Shown: positions 17,093-26,256 of the stretch, one piece after another | Layout: every line of letters starts with the position of its first letter | How positions within the stretch are numbered: position 1 is the stretch's first letter | Assembly (NCBI GenBank): GCA_951813525.2 | Contig: CATOTJ020000002.1 | Location: 1-64,000 of the forward strand | Reading direction: 5' to 3' | DNA: 64,000 nucleotides | From: Thermohalobaculum sp951813525 | GTDB lineage: Bacteria > Pseudomonadota > Alphaproteobacteria > Rhodobacterales > Rhodobacteraceae | Made by a program: the position numbers and the translations under genes | The notes under the pieces: model-generated | Told to the model about the DNA's origin: nothing | The model's database searches: none | The model's input: only the letters and a program-made list of their open reading frames with translations

Positions 17093-17596
17093 GTGGGGCC
17101 AATGAGCGTCTGGCAGTGGTTTTGGACCCTCGTGGGTTTTCTGATCTACATAATCGTGTTGATCTTCCTCTACTTCTACAAACCGTTCGAAGATCTGTTT
17201 GTCACGGTCATCTATGGGCTGACCTATCAGAATGCGATTTTCTGGGCCGGGGTGATCATCGGCATTGTCGGGTTCTGCACCTTCCATTGGCGCGCCTACC
17301 GGCTGCACATCGTTAAAGACCGCAGCATCGAAGCCATCGTGCTCAGCTCGCTTCTCGGCTCGAGCTTCGTTGCCATTCTCCTCAGCGCAAGCGCTGCCCT
17401 GCAGGCGGTTCAGATCTTGGCAGTTCACCTGATCCAGCCCGGCTATGTGCTGGACGGCGCCTTCGGCAAACGGCTGCTGGCGCTGGTCGCTTTGGTCATC
17501 CTGACAGGGCTGTTCTGCATCGTCTTCTGGCTGTTGAAAAGCGTCAGAAGCCACCAGACAGGCTTATCGAAAAGCCCATCGGCCGAGCGCGCCTGA
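17093..17596 (+). CDS. Small integral membrane protein, paralogue of the protein at 391-918
   Basis: About 164-167 residues with four hydrophobic segments. It shares the IFLYFYKPFEDL motif, a following AIFWAG segment and the LQAVQILAVHL segment with the protein at 391-918 (LQSVAMLALHL there). Either the GTG at 17093 or, more likely, the ATG at 17102 is the start. It follows the nine-segment protein at 15967. Function unknown. The low-complexity tail ends in a short hydrophilic stretch. Confidence 0.7.
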   Translation: MGPMSVWQWFWTLVGFLIYIIVLIFLYFYKPFEDLFVTVIYGLTYQNAIFWAGVIIGIVGFCTFHWRAYRLHIVKDRSIEAIVLSSLLGSSFVAILLSASAALQAVQILAVHLIQPGYVLDGAFGKRLLALVALVILTGLFCIVFWLLKSVRSHQTGLSKSPSAERA

Positions 17597-17870
17597 CAGT
17601 AACTGACCTGCACAGACCCGCCTCCGCCGAACCGATACCGGGCACTTGCGAACCAGCCGCACGGCGACACCGCCAAGACAGCAACGAACGTCTGTTTCGA
17701 AACTAAGCTGCGCTGGTTTGCGCCAAGCTCGAACGCCGCTTGTCGGCTCGAATGTTGACGATCGCCGATGGATTGCTGCGCGCGGGTCTGCGCAAAGGCG
17801 GACATTCGGAGTTCGAACCATTATCCTAAAATTTTTTCGAACCAGCACGATGCAGGTTCAAACAAACTTG

Positions 17871-18278
17871 TCAGCCTCTGACATCCGATAACAGCAGTGC
17901 GGCATGTTCAACATGCTCGATCTCCAAGGGCTTGTTGATAAAGTCGCGCACCACGTCGTACTTGCTGGCTCTCTCGCGATCTTTGGGGTCAAGGGATGTC
18001 GTCAGCATAACGATCACCATATGTGCGAACTCGTGCTTTAGATCCAGTGTGACTTTTTCTAGAAACTCGAACCCGTTCATCCGAGGCATGTTGATGTCCA
18101 GGAAAATGACGTCGATTGTCAGGTCACCATTGTTCTTAAGGTATTCGAAGGCTTCATCGGCGTATGCAAATGTAATGATGTTATCGACGATACCGGAACG
18201 TTTTAGCACCCTGCGATATTGCTTCTGATCGATCTCTTCATCATCGATCAGCATCACATTTTTAATTTTGTGTGCCAT
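17871..18278 (-). CDS. Single-domain receiver (CheY/Rcp1-like) response regulator
   Basis: A 135-residue receiver without output domain: acidic pocket D12-D13, phospho-acceptor D61 in FLDINMPRMNG, T93 and K116 in FINKPLE. It receives phosphate from the kinase encoded just upstream, whose stop overlaps this start by 17 bases. Lacking a DNA-binding domain, it must act by protein contact, as a phosphorelay intermediate or on a motor or enzyme, or as a phosphate sink. Third gene of the binding protein-kinase-receiver operon. Confidence 0.92.
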   Translation of the reverse strand: MAHKIKNVMLIDDEEIDQKQYRRVLKRSGIVDNIITFAYADEAFEYLKNNGDLTIDVIFLDINMPRMNGFEFLEKVTLDLKHEFAHMVIVMLTTSLDPKDRERASKYDVVRDFINKPLEIEHVEHAALLLSDVRG

Positions 18279-19698
18279 TCATTTTCTCTGACATCAGGAC
18301 GGTGAACTTGCTGCCGACCCACTTAGAGGAGGAGACTTCAATCTTTCCTCCATGATTTGAAACGATCCTTTGGCAGACCGTCAAGCCAATTCCTGACCCC
18401 TGATACGCCGCGTAATTGTGGAGTCTCTTAAAAAGTCCAAAAATTCGATCGAGATGTTTCTCATCGATGCCGATACCGTTGTCTCTTACACTGACGGCGA
18501 TCCAGCCATTCTTCTGACCAGGCGTGCTTTCGATCTCGACCACAGGCTGCCGCACTGGATCATGGAACTTGATGGCATTCGAAATCAGGTTCTGCATTAG
18601 TAGCCTGAGCTGCACAGCGTTGCCGGTGACCGTCGGGAGTTCTCCGGTCCTTACATCGGCTCCGGCGTCGGCAATGTCTCCCGAAAGATCACGGATAATC
18701 GCTTCGACTTCGACCGTCAAATTGACAGTTTCGACCGACATCTCTTCACCGATCGAACGCGCGTAGACCAGCACATCATCTACGAACTGGCCCATACGTG
18801 CGACGGTAACATCCAGATCATCAAGAATTTCGACGCTGTCGTTGTCCAGGGCGGCATTGTTTGATTCTCGCAGTTCCCGCAGCAGCATCTTTACCGTGTT
18901 GGTAGGAGATTTCAGATCGTGGGAGATAGCGTAGGTGAATTCAGATTGTTCCCGATTTGCGTCTGAAAGCTTGCTATTCAATATTCCGAGCTCTGCAATT
19001 CGGTCGGACAGTTCAGCATGTGACGCCCGGACACTGGCGCGGGCGTGGTTCAAGGACCCGACGATGTCGTCTAGCTCATCCGAGTTTTCTGTCTTGGCGC
19101 GGCTGATCGCGACCATCTCATTCGTGTCGAGCCATTCGGCACTGGCCTGGTCCGAGATGGCGCGCAGGTGGCGGCCCGCAAGACGATCAAAGATTGCGAG
19201 CATCACAATGGATGCCAACAGCGTTTTGATGAAGTTAGACAGAATGAACGCCCAGAATTGCTCCCATATGCGCGTCTGCACGAACTCGAGAGACAATCCA
19301 GCCGTCAGGTTTCCAACGGGCACCAGCTTGTCGGGCTTACCGCGAAAGGCCAGCTCGAACTCCGTCAGAATCAGATCCTCCTCGTCCGGCTTCCCTCTTT
19401 CCCAAGCGTTGCCTGTTGGGGTGATCAGCCGCAGATATACAATGTCGTGCTGCGCAAAGATTCCATCTAGCAGCACGTTCACCTGATCGAAGTTGAACGT
19501 CCACAGGGCGCTTTCCAGGCCATCGCGAAAACTATCCTCGATGATAGCTAATTCATCGAATACCCGCGCACGGTCACGCTCATAGGCCAGGTACAGCTGA
19601 ACACCCGTCGCCCCCACCGACAAAACCGCCGAGCCGGCGATCATCATGGCGACGATCTTTCTGCCCAGGCGGCTTCGCCAGAAATCGACCGAGATCAT
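18262..19698 (-). CDS. Membrane sensor histidine kinase
   Basis: A 478-residue kinase. A transmembrane helix at about 14-34, a periplasmic domain to about 148, a second helix near 152-172, then a HAMP-like linker and coiled coil to 250. HisKA has H260 in YAISHDLKSP; the ATPase domain has the N-box LLMQNLISNAIKFHD, DNGIGID and GSGIGLTV. It phosphorylates the receiver encoded next. The upstream gene encodes a periplasmic amino-acid-type binding protein ending 15 bases before this start, so ligand sensing may pass through that protein. Confidence 0.92.
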   Translation of the reverse strand: MISVDFWRSRLGRKIVAMMIAGSAVLSVGATGVQLYLAYERDRARVFDELAIIEDSFRDGLESALWTFNFDQVNVLLDGIFAQHDIVYLRLITPTGNAWERGKPDEEDLILTEFELAFRGKPDKLVPVGNLTAGLSLEFVQTRIWEQFWAFILSNFIKTLLASIVMLAIFDRLAGRHLRAISDQASAEWLDTNEMVAISRAKTENSDELDDIVGSLNHARASVRASHAELSDRIAELGILNSKLSDANREQSEFTYAISHDLKSPTNTVKMLLRELRESNNAALDNDSVEILDDLDVTVARMGQFVDDVLVYARSIGEEMSVETVNLTVEVEAIIRDLSGDIADAGADVRTGELPTVTGNAVQLRLLMQNLISNAIKFHDPVRQPVVEIESTPGQKNGWIAVSVRDNGIGIDEKHLDRIFGLFKRLHNYAAYQGSGIGLTVCQRIVSNHGGKIEVSSSKWVGSKFTVLMSEKMNGTQN

Positions 19699-19713
19699 GG
19701 TTCCGTCAGTGAC

Positions 19714-20466
19714 TTAGTCCGCTGCATGCTTCTTGAGCAGCGCAGCGAACGAGCCATCTGCCCGCATCTCGGCCAAGGTACGATTGAAGTCAGCGATAAT
19801 CTTGTCCTTCTCCGGTAAGCTGTTCCTGACGGCCATGTGTATTTTGTGGGCAGCCAGAACGTAAGGGAGGAACTCGATTCGGTCGGCGATTGTCGGGTCA
19901 TCATTCTTGATCGAGTATTGCAGTACTTCAATGCTGTCGAGCGTGAGGTCAGCGCGGCCATGGGCCACCATTTGAAGGCCCTGAAGCGCTGTCGTGACGA
20001 CAACTTTTTTCAGATCCTCCGCCCGGTCGAAATTCTCTTCATAGAGGAACCCGTCACCAACGGCGATGGAATAGGGACGCAGACTTGCCAAGCCGTTCAC
20101 TGTGTGCCCGGCACCCGTCTGCTGGGCGAAGCGAATCTCCGTCTCGTAAAACGGGTCGCCGTACGTCATGTAGCTGGCGATCCCGGGATCGAAGAACAAG
20201 CTGCCAACGATGTCGTAGTCGCCTCGGCGAGACCCATCTATAATCCGCGCCCACGGTAAAACTTCCGTTTCAACCTCGTAACCCGCGCGGCGCAGCACCG
20301 TCGCGATCACATCCAGTGAAATGCCCCCGTTGGGAAGGCTTTCGCCCGAGAACGGTGGCCATTCGTCGGCCACGACGGTGATCGGATCAGCACGGCCTTC
20401 GTTTGGCATGGTGAGCATTACCGCCGTGGCGATCACGAACATGTCCTTGATCAAATTCTTGAACAT
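19714..20466 (-). CDS. Periplasmic family 3 solute-binding-like protein
   Basis: A 250-residue protein with a signal peptide (hydrophobic core 9-20, cleavage probably after GRA at residue 26) and the two-lobe SBP_bac_3 pattern: VVADEWPPFSGE at the ligand site, GISLDVIATVLRRAGY, LPWARIIDGSRRGDYDIVGS. No ABC permease or ATPase gene lies nearby; the next genes are a histidine kinase and receiver. The simplest reading is a soluble sensor that presents ligand to the kinase. Ligand unknown. Confidence 0.88.
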   Translation of the reverse strand: MFKNLIKDMFVIATAVMLTMPNEGRADPITVVADEWPPFSGESLPNGGISLDVIATVLRRAGYEVETEVLPWARIIDGSRRGDYDIVGSLFFDPGIASYMTYGDPFYETEIRFAQQTGAGHTVNGLASLRPYSIAVGDGFLYEENFDRAEDLKKVVVTTALQGLQMVAHGRADLTLDSIEVLQYSIKNDDPTIADRIEFLPYVLAAHKIHMAVRNSLPEKDKIIADFNRTLAEMRADGSFAALLKKHAAD

Positions 20467-21427
20467 TGGGGCCCACTTAACTGGAAGCTGTTTGGATTCA
20501 ACCGATCATGGCGCAAAGCTCACCCGCGAGCGTTAAGATTTTGCTAACAATTACTTTAGCGTGGTCCGCGGCTCGCCCGGAATGTTGGAGAGTTCCTGCC
20601 CAAACTCCGGGTCGAGCTTCAAAAGATCTATGGAATAGAATCGCCTATTGGCCTGCTGCCGGTATCGTGGACGGCAAGACACTAACGCTCGCTCCGAGCA
20701 CCAGCGCATAACGGCTGTGCAAAGCGATGTCGGCACTGCGTTCCTCCAGCAAGCTTCGCCGCGTCCTCGTGCCATCGTGATCCCGCCAGAGACCGGCGAT
20801 CTCCAATTGCGTCTTACTGGCCAGCGCTGCGAGAGACGAGCGCACCGTCTCGTCACGTGCATAAAGCACATAATCAATGGCTTTACCTCCGAGACCCGCT
20901 TGCACATGATCAAGACGTTTTTTCAAGTCTCGCCTTGCAAGCGGCGCAATTCCATCCGTCGCTTCCAAAACCCGTTGAAGAAACTTCTTCATTAAGTCCA
21001 ACCTCAAATCGCAATGGGTCAGCATTGGAAAAGTAGTGTCGATCTGGCTGAGATTGCCATCCTTCCATTTCCCGCACCATCAGAAGACACAAAAACAGAT
21101 CCGAGCTTGTCGCCGCCTTCAACTCGAGTGATGGGCACCCAGAAATTATGACAGGCAGCAGAATTCTGGGTGCCCGCAACGTCCGAATGTGGCGCATCGT
21201 TCCAATAGACGGAATGGCATCAGGCCAAATTGAAACGCACCAGCACGTTCAGGCCCGGTATGAGCGGCCCCTAACCAGGCAGGCTCGGATCGCCTGGCGA
21301 GGAGCGAAAGCAAAAAAACCTGACAGCGACCGCAAAATCAATCCATAGTGCCGGGCAAAGCTGCTGAATGAACTGCTCCATCTCTAAATCTTTCAAGAGA
21401 CTGGCGTTAGTGCGAGAGCGGGGTGCG
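20467..21427. other. 961-bp region with no convincing gene
   Basis: Weak coding signal only. The best candidate is a 115-codon minus-strand frame at 20645-20992 (MKKFLQRVLE..., GAGG upstream), with no recognised family and little support. A perfect 12-bp inverted repeat, GGGCACCCAGAA (21133-21144) against TTCTGGGTGCCC (21164-21175), could form a hairpin; no T-run follows, so it is not a standard terminator. The promoter of the SLC13 gene should lie toward the right end. Confidence 0.5.
20645..20992 (-). CDS. Possible small hypothetical protein
   Basis: A 115-residue frame starting MKKFLQRVLEATDG with GAGG nine bases upstream. Predicted helical N-terminal half rich in Leu, Arg and Lys; no motif is recognised. 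It lies between the binding-protein gene and the transporter gene. Codon third positions are not clearly biased, so it may be spurious. Confidence 0.3.
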   Translation of the reverse strand: MKKFLQRVLEATDGIAPLARRDLKKRLDHVQAGLGGKAIDYVLYARDETVRSSLAALASKTQLEIAGLWRDHDGTRTRRSLLEERSADIALHSRYALVLGASVSVLPSTIPAAGQ

Positions 21428-23311
21428 TTGGAGACAATAGACTTCACAACCGAGATGGCGGTCGTTCTTGGTCTGCTTGGGCTTACCGTTTTTCTCTTTG
21501 TCTCAGAAGTGATCCGAATTGATCTGGCCGCTCTGCTAATTTTGGTCATCGTTGGGATTGTCAGCTATGTGCCGGGCCTCGAAAGGCTTGCCGATGTCAA
21601 TCACCTGTTCGACGGCTTTGCATCGAATGCGGTGATCTCGATTATCGCCGTAATGATTGTCGGCGCCGGTCTGGACCGAACCGGCATCATGAACAAAGTC
21701 GCCGCCGCCATTTTGAAACATGGCGGGACGACTGAGGCGCGCGTCGTTCCAATTGTGTCGGGCACCGTGGGGTTCATCTCCAGCTTTTTGCAGAATGTCG
21801 GCGCAGCCGCGCTATTTCTGCCTGTGGTCAGCCGGATATCGGTGCGCTCGGGCATCCCGCTCAGCCGTCTCCTCATGCCGATGGGGTTCTGCGCAATCCT
21901 TGGCGGAACGATGACCATGGTCGGATCGTCGCCGCTCATTTTGCTGAATGACTTGATTTTGACAGCGAACGAGGGGCTGCCGGAAGACAAGAAGATGGCG
22001 CCGTTTGGCCTCTTCTCGGTGACGCCCATTGGCGCGGCCCTTGTTGCAACTGGCATCCTCTATTTTCTGTTCCTCGGGCGTTGGACCTTGCCGGGAACAT
22101 CGGGCACCGAAAACCCGGCCTCCGGCCACGGCACGTCCGAATATCTTGAACGGGTTTACGGCCTTCATGCTCAGGTCTTCGAAGTCGATGTGCCCGCCAG
22201 CAGTCCGTTGGTTGGCCAGATCCTCGCGGACATAAACAACGAGAACAACATCTACATCATATCGACGTTCTACCGCGGCAAGGCATCGATGATTCAGATT
22301 TTGACGGCCGAGATCGCCGCTCCCTGCAGGCTGGCAATCGTCGGCAGCGAAGGCGCCGTTCGCGATTTCGCGACCCGGTTCGGATTGATCGTTCGCCCCG
22401 AGCTGGATGTATTTGTCGAGGAATTCGCCCCGACCAATGCAGGCGTGGCCGAACTGGTCATTGCCCCCGATTCCAAGCTCGTTGGCAAAAGCCCGCGCGA
22501 TCTGCTGCTGCGCAAAACCTATGGCCTTGCGTTGATGGCAATTCATCGCGGCGAAGAAACGCTGAGCCATGTGAAGACCGAAGAGCACGAGTCCACGCAA
22601 ATCGGTCTCGTTCCGTTCAAGGCGGGAGACATGCTTGTCGCCCACACCAGATGGGACAACCTGATGCGCGTAAAGCGGGACAGAGATTTCATCGTCGTGA
22701 CAGCCGACTTTCCCCAGGATGAACTCAGGCCGCACAAGGTCGGGTGGGCGCTGCTTTTCTTTGTGATCTCGCTCTCGCTTATCCTGTTCACAGACGTCCG
22801 GTTATCTCTTTGCCTTTTAACCGGCGCGGTCGGAATGCTGCTGTCGCGTGTCCTCAGCATCGACGAGGCTTATAACGCCGTCGGTTGGAATACCGTGTTC
22901 CTGCTGGCGTGTCTCATCCCGCTTGGCCAAGCCGTGCAGAACACGGGCACCGCCGAATGGATCGCCCAGCAAATCCTAACCATTCTGGACGGGTGGCCGG
23001 TTTGGTCGCTGCAAGCCGGTGTGGCCATTCTTGCAACCGTGTTTTCGCTGATCATGTCAAATGTCGGCGCAACCGTTCTACTCGTGCCGCTGGCCGTTTC
23101 GATCGCTGTCGCCGCGGGCGCAAGTCCGGCGCTCTTTGCATTGACCGTGGCGATATCGACGTCGAACTCCTTCATCATCCCGACCCATCAGGTCAACGCG
23201 CTGATCATGGGGCCGGCCGGTTATAAAGTGTTCGATTTCGTGAAGAGCGGAGGGATCATGACGATCTTGTTTTTGATCGTTTCCCTGACAATGCTGAACC
23301 TCGTGTTCTAG
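21428..23311 (+). CDS. SLC13-family (DASS-like) anion permease with TrkA-C domains
   Basis: About 627 residues: an N-terminal membrane half, two cytosolic RCK_C/TrkA-C-like modules (around residues 235-310 and 330-410 of the product, for example PLVGQILADINNENN and SKLVGKSPRDLLLRK), and a C-terminal membrane half ending in SNSFIIPTHQVNALIMGPAGY. The paired hairpin signatures (SSFLQNVGAAALFLPV and TVFSLIMSNVGATVLLVPL) are characteristic. Substrates in the family include sulfate and dicarboxylates. Start is uncertain: TTG at 21428, or GTG or ATG codons within 60 bases upstream; ATG 21455 is also possible. The PPK2 gene follows 54 bases later. Confidence 0.88.
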   Translation: METIDFTTEMAVVLGLLGLTVFLFVSEVIRIDLAALLILVIVGIVSYVPGLERLADVNHLFDGFASNAVISIIAVMIVGAGLDRTGIMNKVAAAILKHGGTTEARVVPIVSGTVGFISSFLQNVGAAALFLPVVSRISVRSGIPLSRLLMPMGFCAILGGTMTMVGSSPLILLNDLILTANEGLPEDKKMAPFGLFSVTPIGAALVATGILYFLFLGRWTLPGTSGTENPASGHGTSEYLERVYGLHAQVFEVDVPASSPLVGQILADINNENNIYIISTFYRGKASMIQILTAEIAAPCRLAIVGSEGAVRDFATRFGLIVRPELDVFVEEFAPTNAGVAELVIAPDSKLVGKSPRDLLLRKTYGLALMAIHRGEETLSHVKTEEHESTQIGLVPFKAGDMLVAHTRWDNLMRVKRDRDFIVVTADFPQDELRPHKVGWALLFFVISLSLILFTDVRLSLCLLTGAVGMLLSRVLSIDEAYNAVGWNTVFLLACLIPLGQAVQNTGTAEWIAQQILTILDGWPVWSLQAGVAILATVFSLIMSNVGATVLLVPLAVSIAVAAGASPALFALTVAISTSNSFIIPTHQVNALIMGPAGYKVFDFVKSGGIMTILFLIVSLTMLNLVF

Positions 23312-23365
23312 CCGGGTAACCGGCCCGCCAAGCGATGCAACCGCAGGGTCTACTGGGAGGACAAA

Positions 23366-24166
23366 ATGAAGAAGATCTCAAACGCATCCTACGAGGCGGA
23401 ACTCGCCCGCCTTCAGATTGAACTGGTCACGCTCCAGGAATGGGTCAAACACACGGGCCACCGTGTTGCGATCATCTTCGAGGGACGCGACGCCGCTGGC
23501 AAAGGCGGCACCATCAAGCGTATCACCGAAGCGATGAACCCCCGGATTTGCCAAGTCGTCGCATTGCCCGCACCAACCGAGCGCGAGAAATCGCAATGGT
23601 ACTTCCAGCGATATGTCGCCCACCTTCCTGCCGCGGGCGAGATCATCATCTTTGACCGCTCCTGGTATAACCGTGCAGGTGTCGAGCGCGTCATGGGGTT
23701 TTGTAACAATGACGAGTACAAGGAATTCATGCGCAGCTGCCCGGAATTCGAGCGCATGCTGGTCCGCTCAGGCATACAGCTCATAAAATACTGGTTCTCG
23801 GTGAGCGACGAAGAACAAGAGCGTCGTTTCCAGAAGCGCCTGACCGACCCCACAAAACAATGGAAACTAAGCCCGATGGATCTGGAGAGCCGCAAGCGTT
23901 GGGTGGATTACTCGAAGGCCAAGGACGACATGTTCTCGCACACAGACATCAAACAGGCGCCCTGGTACGTGGTGAACTCGGATGTGAAGAAGCATGCCCG
24001 ACTGAACTGCATCAGCCATCTTCTTTCGCTGATCCCGTATGAAACGATCGAACGGCCCCCAGTCGTACTCGACAAACGACCGGCACAGCGCGGTTACGTT
24101 CGCCCGCCAATCGGTGACCAGACGTTCGTGCCAGAGGTGCATCGGAAGATTAAAAAGATGACCTGA
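23366..24166 (+). CDS. ppk2: Polyphosphate kinase 2
   Basis: A 266-residue single-domain PPK2. Walker A is FEGRDAAGKGG (38-48), Walker B and lid region IIFDRSWYNRAGVERVMG (94-111), with D97. Family members transfer phosphate between polyphosphate and GDP/ADP or AMP; the length fits one-domain class I enzymes. GGGAGG stands eight bases before the start. It follows the SLC13 transporter on the same strand, so anion uptake and polyphosphate turnover may be co-expressed. Confidence 0.93.
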   Translation: MKKISNASYEAELARLQIELVTLQEWVKHTGHRVAIIFEGRDAAGKGGTIKRITEAMNPRICQVVALPAPTEREKSQWYFQRYVAHLPAAGEIIIFDRSWYNRAGVERVMGFCNNDEYKEFMRSCPEFERMLVRSGIQLIKYWFSVSDEEQERRFQKRLTDPTKQWKLSPMDLESRKRWVDYSKAKDDMFSHTDIKQAPWYVVNSDVKKHARLNCISHLLSLIPYETIERPPVVLDKRPAQRGYVRPPIGDQTFVPEVHRKIKKMT

Positions 24167-24383
24167 GCAGTCGTCATCGACGAAGTCGGACCAGGTGTCG
24201 GCAACAAGCAGGTGAACTTGCTGCGTTATTCTTACGGTTAGGCAGCCGACCAAGGTCTGAATGACGTCAACCCGTCCTGCGCCGTCAAGGCCTGGCTAAA
24301 CCAAAATGAGTGAACGCCCCCCCGATATCCGGGCCTTTGCGAACTGGAATTCCCACCTTTGAATGCGTGAACGAGGAAGGCCC

Positions 24384-24937
24384 ATGAAGCGCAAACAATT
24401 CAGCGAGGTGCAGATCATGGCCTTGCTGAAGGAGAACAAGGCTGGCGCAACGGCCGATGACCTTTTCAGACGGTACGGGATCAGCTCGGCGACCATCGCC
24501 GGTTCCGGACCCTGAATATTGTCGATGACCAAAGCCGGTTTTGCCCGGGCAGATTGTCTATGTCTCGATCACCGGCGCGAGGTTGGCACGATATCTCGAC
24601 GACCTCGCGCTGCTGTAGGGCTTGCCCGAAGAGATAATCCTCGACAACGGGCCCAAATGTACCAACCGAGCAATGTTCGACTGGTCCGAACGTACTGGCG
24701 TCCTCTTGCGCTTCATCGAGCCAGGCAAGCCCGTGCAGAACGCCTTCGTTGAGAGTTTCAACGGCAAACTCAGGGACGAATGCCTGAACGTCCACCGGTT
24801 CAAATCACTGCGTCATGTGCGCGAGGAGATCGCCCGACGGCGCGTCCACTACAACACCCGGCAACCGCACTCGGCGCTTGGATATCGCACACCAATGGAC
24901 GTTCTGACCGAAACCACCGCACCTGCGATTGAGACTC
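24384..24937 (+). pseudogene. IS3-family element remnant (deleted orfA-orfB)
   Basis: The frame at 24384-24515 encodes the start of an IS3 OrfA HTH protein (MKRKQFSEVQIMALLKENKA) and then breaks off. Further on, pieces of the OrfB integrase appear: NIVDDQSRF, then after a frameshift SITGARLARYLDDLALL, a TAG at 24615-24617, then EIILDNGPKCTN and NAFVESFNGKLRDECLN with the last two acidic residues of the DDE triad and the HYNTRQPHSALGY tail. The joined order shows one internal deletion, one frameshift and one stop, so it is inactive. Its right end is interrupted by an IS427-type element. Confidence 0.85.
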
Positions 24938-24951
24938 TAGGTCACCGACAC

Positions 24952-25380
24952 CTAAGTCCGCAACCAGATGCGGATAGATGCGAGTTGAACGGATGCGAGG
25001 AAGTTGTCATCGCGTTTATCATATCGGGTAGCGATCGCTCTGAAGTGCTTGATCTTATTGAGGAAGCGCTCGACGGCGTTTCGTTGGCGGTAGAGCGATG
25101 GCGAAAAGGACGGGATGTGCACTCGGTTTGGCATCGGCTTGATGCAGGCCCATGCGCCTCGTGATTTGAGAACATCGCGCAGGCCATCGCTGTCGTAGGC
25201 GCGGTCGCCGAGCAGGATGTGACCGGCTTGCACAGTTTCGAACATATCCGCTTCGAACATATCCGCCGTCGAGCGCCCATCATGGGCTTGCCCTGCGGTG
25301 AGTTTCAGGTGGACGGGACGGCCCTCGGCATCGACGAGCGCGTGGATCTTCGTGGTCAGCCCGCCGCGCGAGCGACCCAT
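24952..25380 (-). CDS. IS427-type transposase, OrfB
   Basis: A 142-residue C-terminal half: MGRSRGGLTTKIHALVDAEG, the second catalytic aspartate in GDRAYDSD and the glutamate in RNAVERFLNKIKHFR. A short duplication, MFEADMFE, appears near residue 41-48 and is unusual; it may or may not affect folding. Translation is expected only as a frameshift fusion with OrfA. Confidence 0.88.
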   Translation of the reverse strand: MGRSRGGLTTKIHALVDAEGRPVHLKLTAGQAHDGRSTADMFEADMFETVQAGHILLGDRAYDSDGLRDVLKSRGAWACIKPMPNRVHIPSFSPSLYRQRNAVERFLNKIKHFRAIATRYDKRDDNFLASVQLASIRIWLRT

Positions 25381-25757
25381 GGTTCGAGGGTGAACGCCAT
25401 CGGTTCGAGAGAACCCGAGAACGGATCGCCCATCTTTTTTTCACCGTTGGCGGCGTGCTGATGAACCCGGATCGAGGACGAGTCGATCATCTGGATGTCG
25501 CCATCGTAAGCCTCTGAAACAGCTTCCAGAATACGCGCCCAATGACCTGCCTTGCGCCAACGATTGAACCGGTTCACGCAGGTCGTGTGCGGCCCATAGC
25601 GTGCCGGGATATCCGCCCACGGCGCCCCAGTCCGCAGCCGCCAGAAGATGCCGTTCAAGACCCGCCGGTCATCGACGCGCGGCTTACCGCGCACCTTCGT
25701 CGGTAACAGGGGTTGGATCACCGACCACTCGAAATCTGTCAGATCGAAACGTGCCAT
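25356..25757 (-). CDS. IS427-type transposase, OrfA
   Basis: A 133-residue N-terminal half of an IS5-family transposase: the DUF4096-like start DLTDFEWSVIQPLLP, the PWADIPARYGPHTTCVNRF segment and the first catalytic aspartate in IQMIDSSSIRVHQHA. The C-terminal residues after MGDPFSGS are out-of-frame reading of OrfB. It overlaps OrfB by 25 bases; expression as a fusion by programmed frameshifting is usual in this group. Confidence 0.88.
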   Translation of the reverse strand: MARFDLTDFEWSVIQPLLPTKVRGKPRVDDRRVLNGIFWRLRTGAPWADIPARYGPHTTCVNRFNRWRKAGHWARILEAVSEAYDGDIQMIDSSSIRVHQHAANGEKKMGDPFSGSLEPMAFTLEPWVARAAG

Positions 25758-26022
25758 GCCTGCCTCCTGCTCGTTTGCAGGAGTGAATCACATGGCAAGA
25801 CCGAGAGGAATCACATTTATGGGTTTGTGACCTAGTGGTCTCATCGCGGGCGCCCACACCATCAATCCAATCGGAGAATTCTGTTGCGGATTGGCCCTAA
25901 TCATAGGGAAAGGTCACGCTGAAGCCACGACGTTTTGAACCGATTTCCGGAGATTCCAGCTAAAACCTAGAACGGTAAGTCGAATTTTGTGGTTCGATAA
26001 TGCTCATCCGGGTGGAATGGGC

Positions 26023-26109
26023 TGAAGTCTCCACGCGACCTGAACTGCTCAGCACAAAAGGGTCAACTATGCGCATCGATCCAGGGTAACGTTTGGATGG
26101 CGAATGACA
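26023..26109 (+). repeat. Solo relic of an IS21 right end
   Basis: About 87 bp match, with scattered substitutions, the right end of the IS21 at 26802-29264. Shared blocks in the same order are GTCTCCACGCGACC, CTGCTCAGCAC, GGGTCA, ATCGATC/CGATCTG, GTTTGGATG and a GACA terminus. No transposase remains beside it. The rest of the 414-bp interval 25843-26256 before the tRNA shows no gene. Confidence 0.75.
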
Positions 26110-26256
26110 CAGCGCGATCCATCGAAAGGTGCAAAGGCGCAATGCAATCGCCAAGACAAGATCGCGTTCGCCTACCACCTGACGGGCATCGAACTTTACG
26201 TTCGAGACCAAACCCAGATTGACGCGCACCGCATCGCGCCATAAGGCAATGCTACC

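Larger units (their letters stand above)
24940..25832 (-). mobile_element. IS5-family (IS427 group) insertion sequence
   Basis: An 893-bp element holding two overlapping transposase frames on the minus strand. Ends are imperfect inverted repeats: GGTCACCGACACCTAA (24940-24955) against GGTCACAAACCCATAA read from 25832, 12 of 16 matching. TA flanks both ends (24938-24939, 25833-25834), the 2-bp target duplication expected for this group. It sits in the tail of the IS3 remnant. Both ends and both frames are present, so it may still move. Confidence 0.85.

Noticed and set aside
21133..21175. 12-bp inverted repeat as a terminator or riboswitch.
   Set aside because: No T-tract and no recognised aptamer; kept only as a note.
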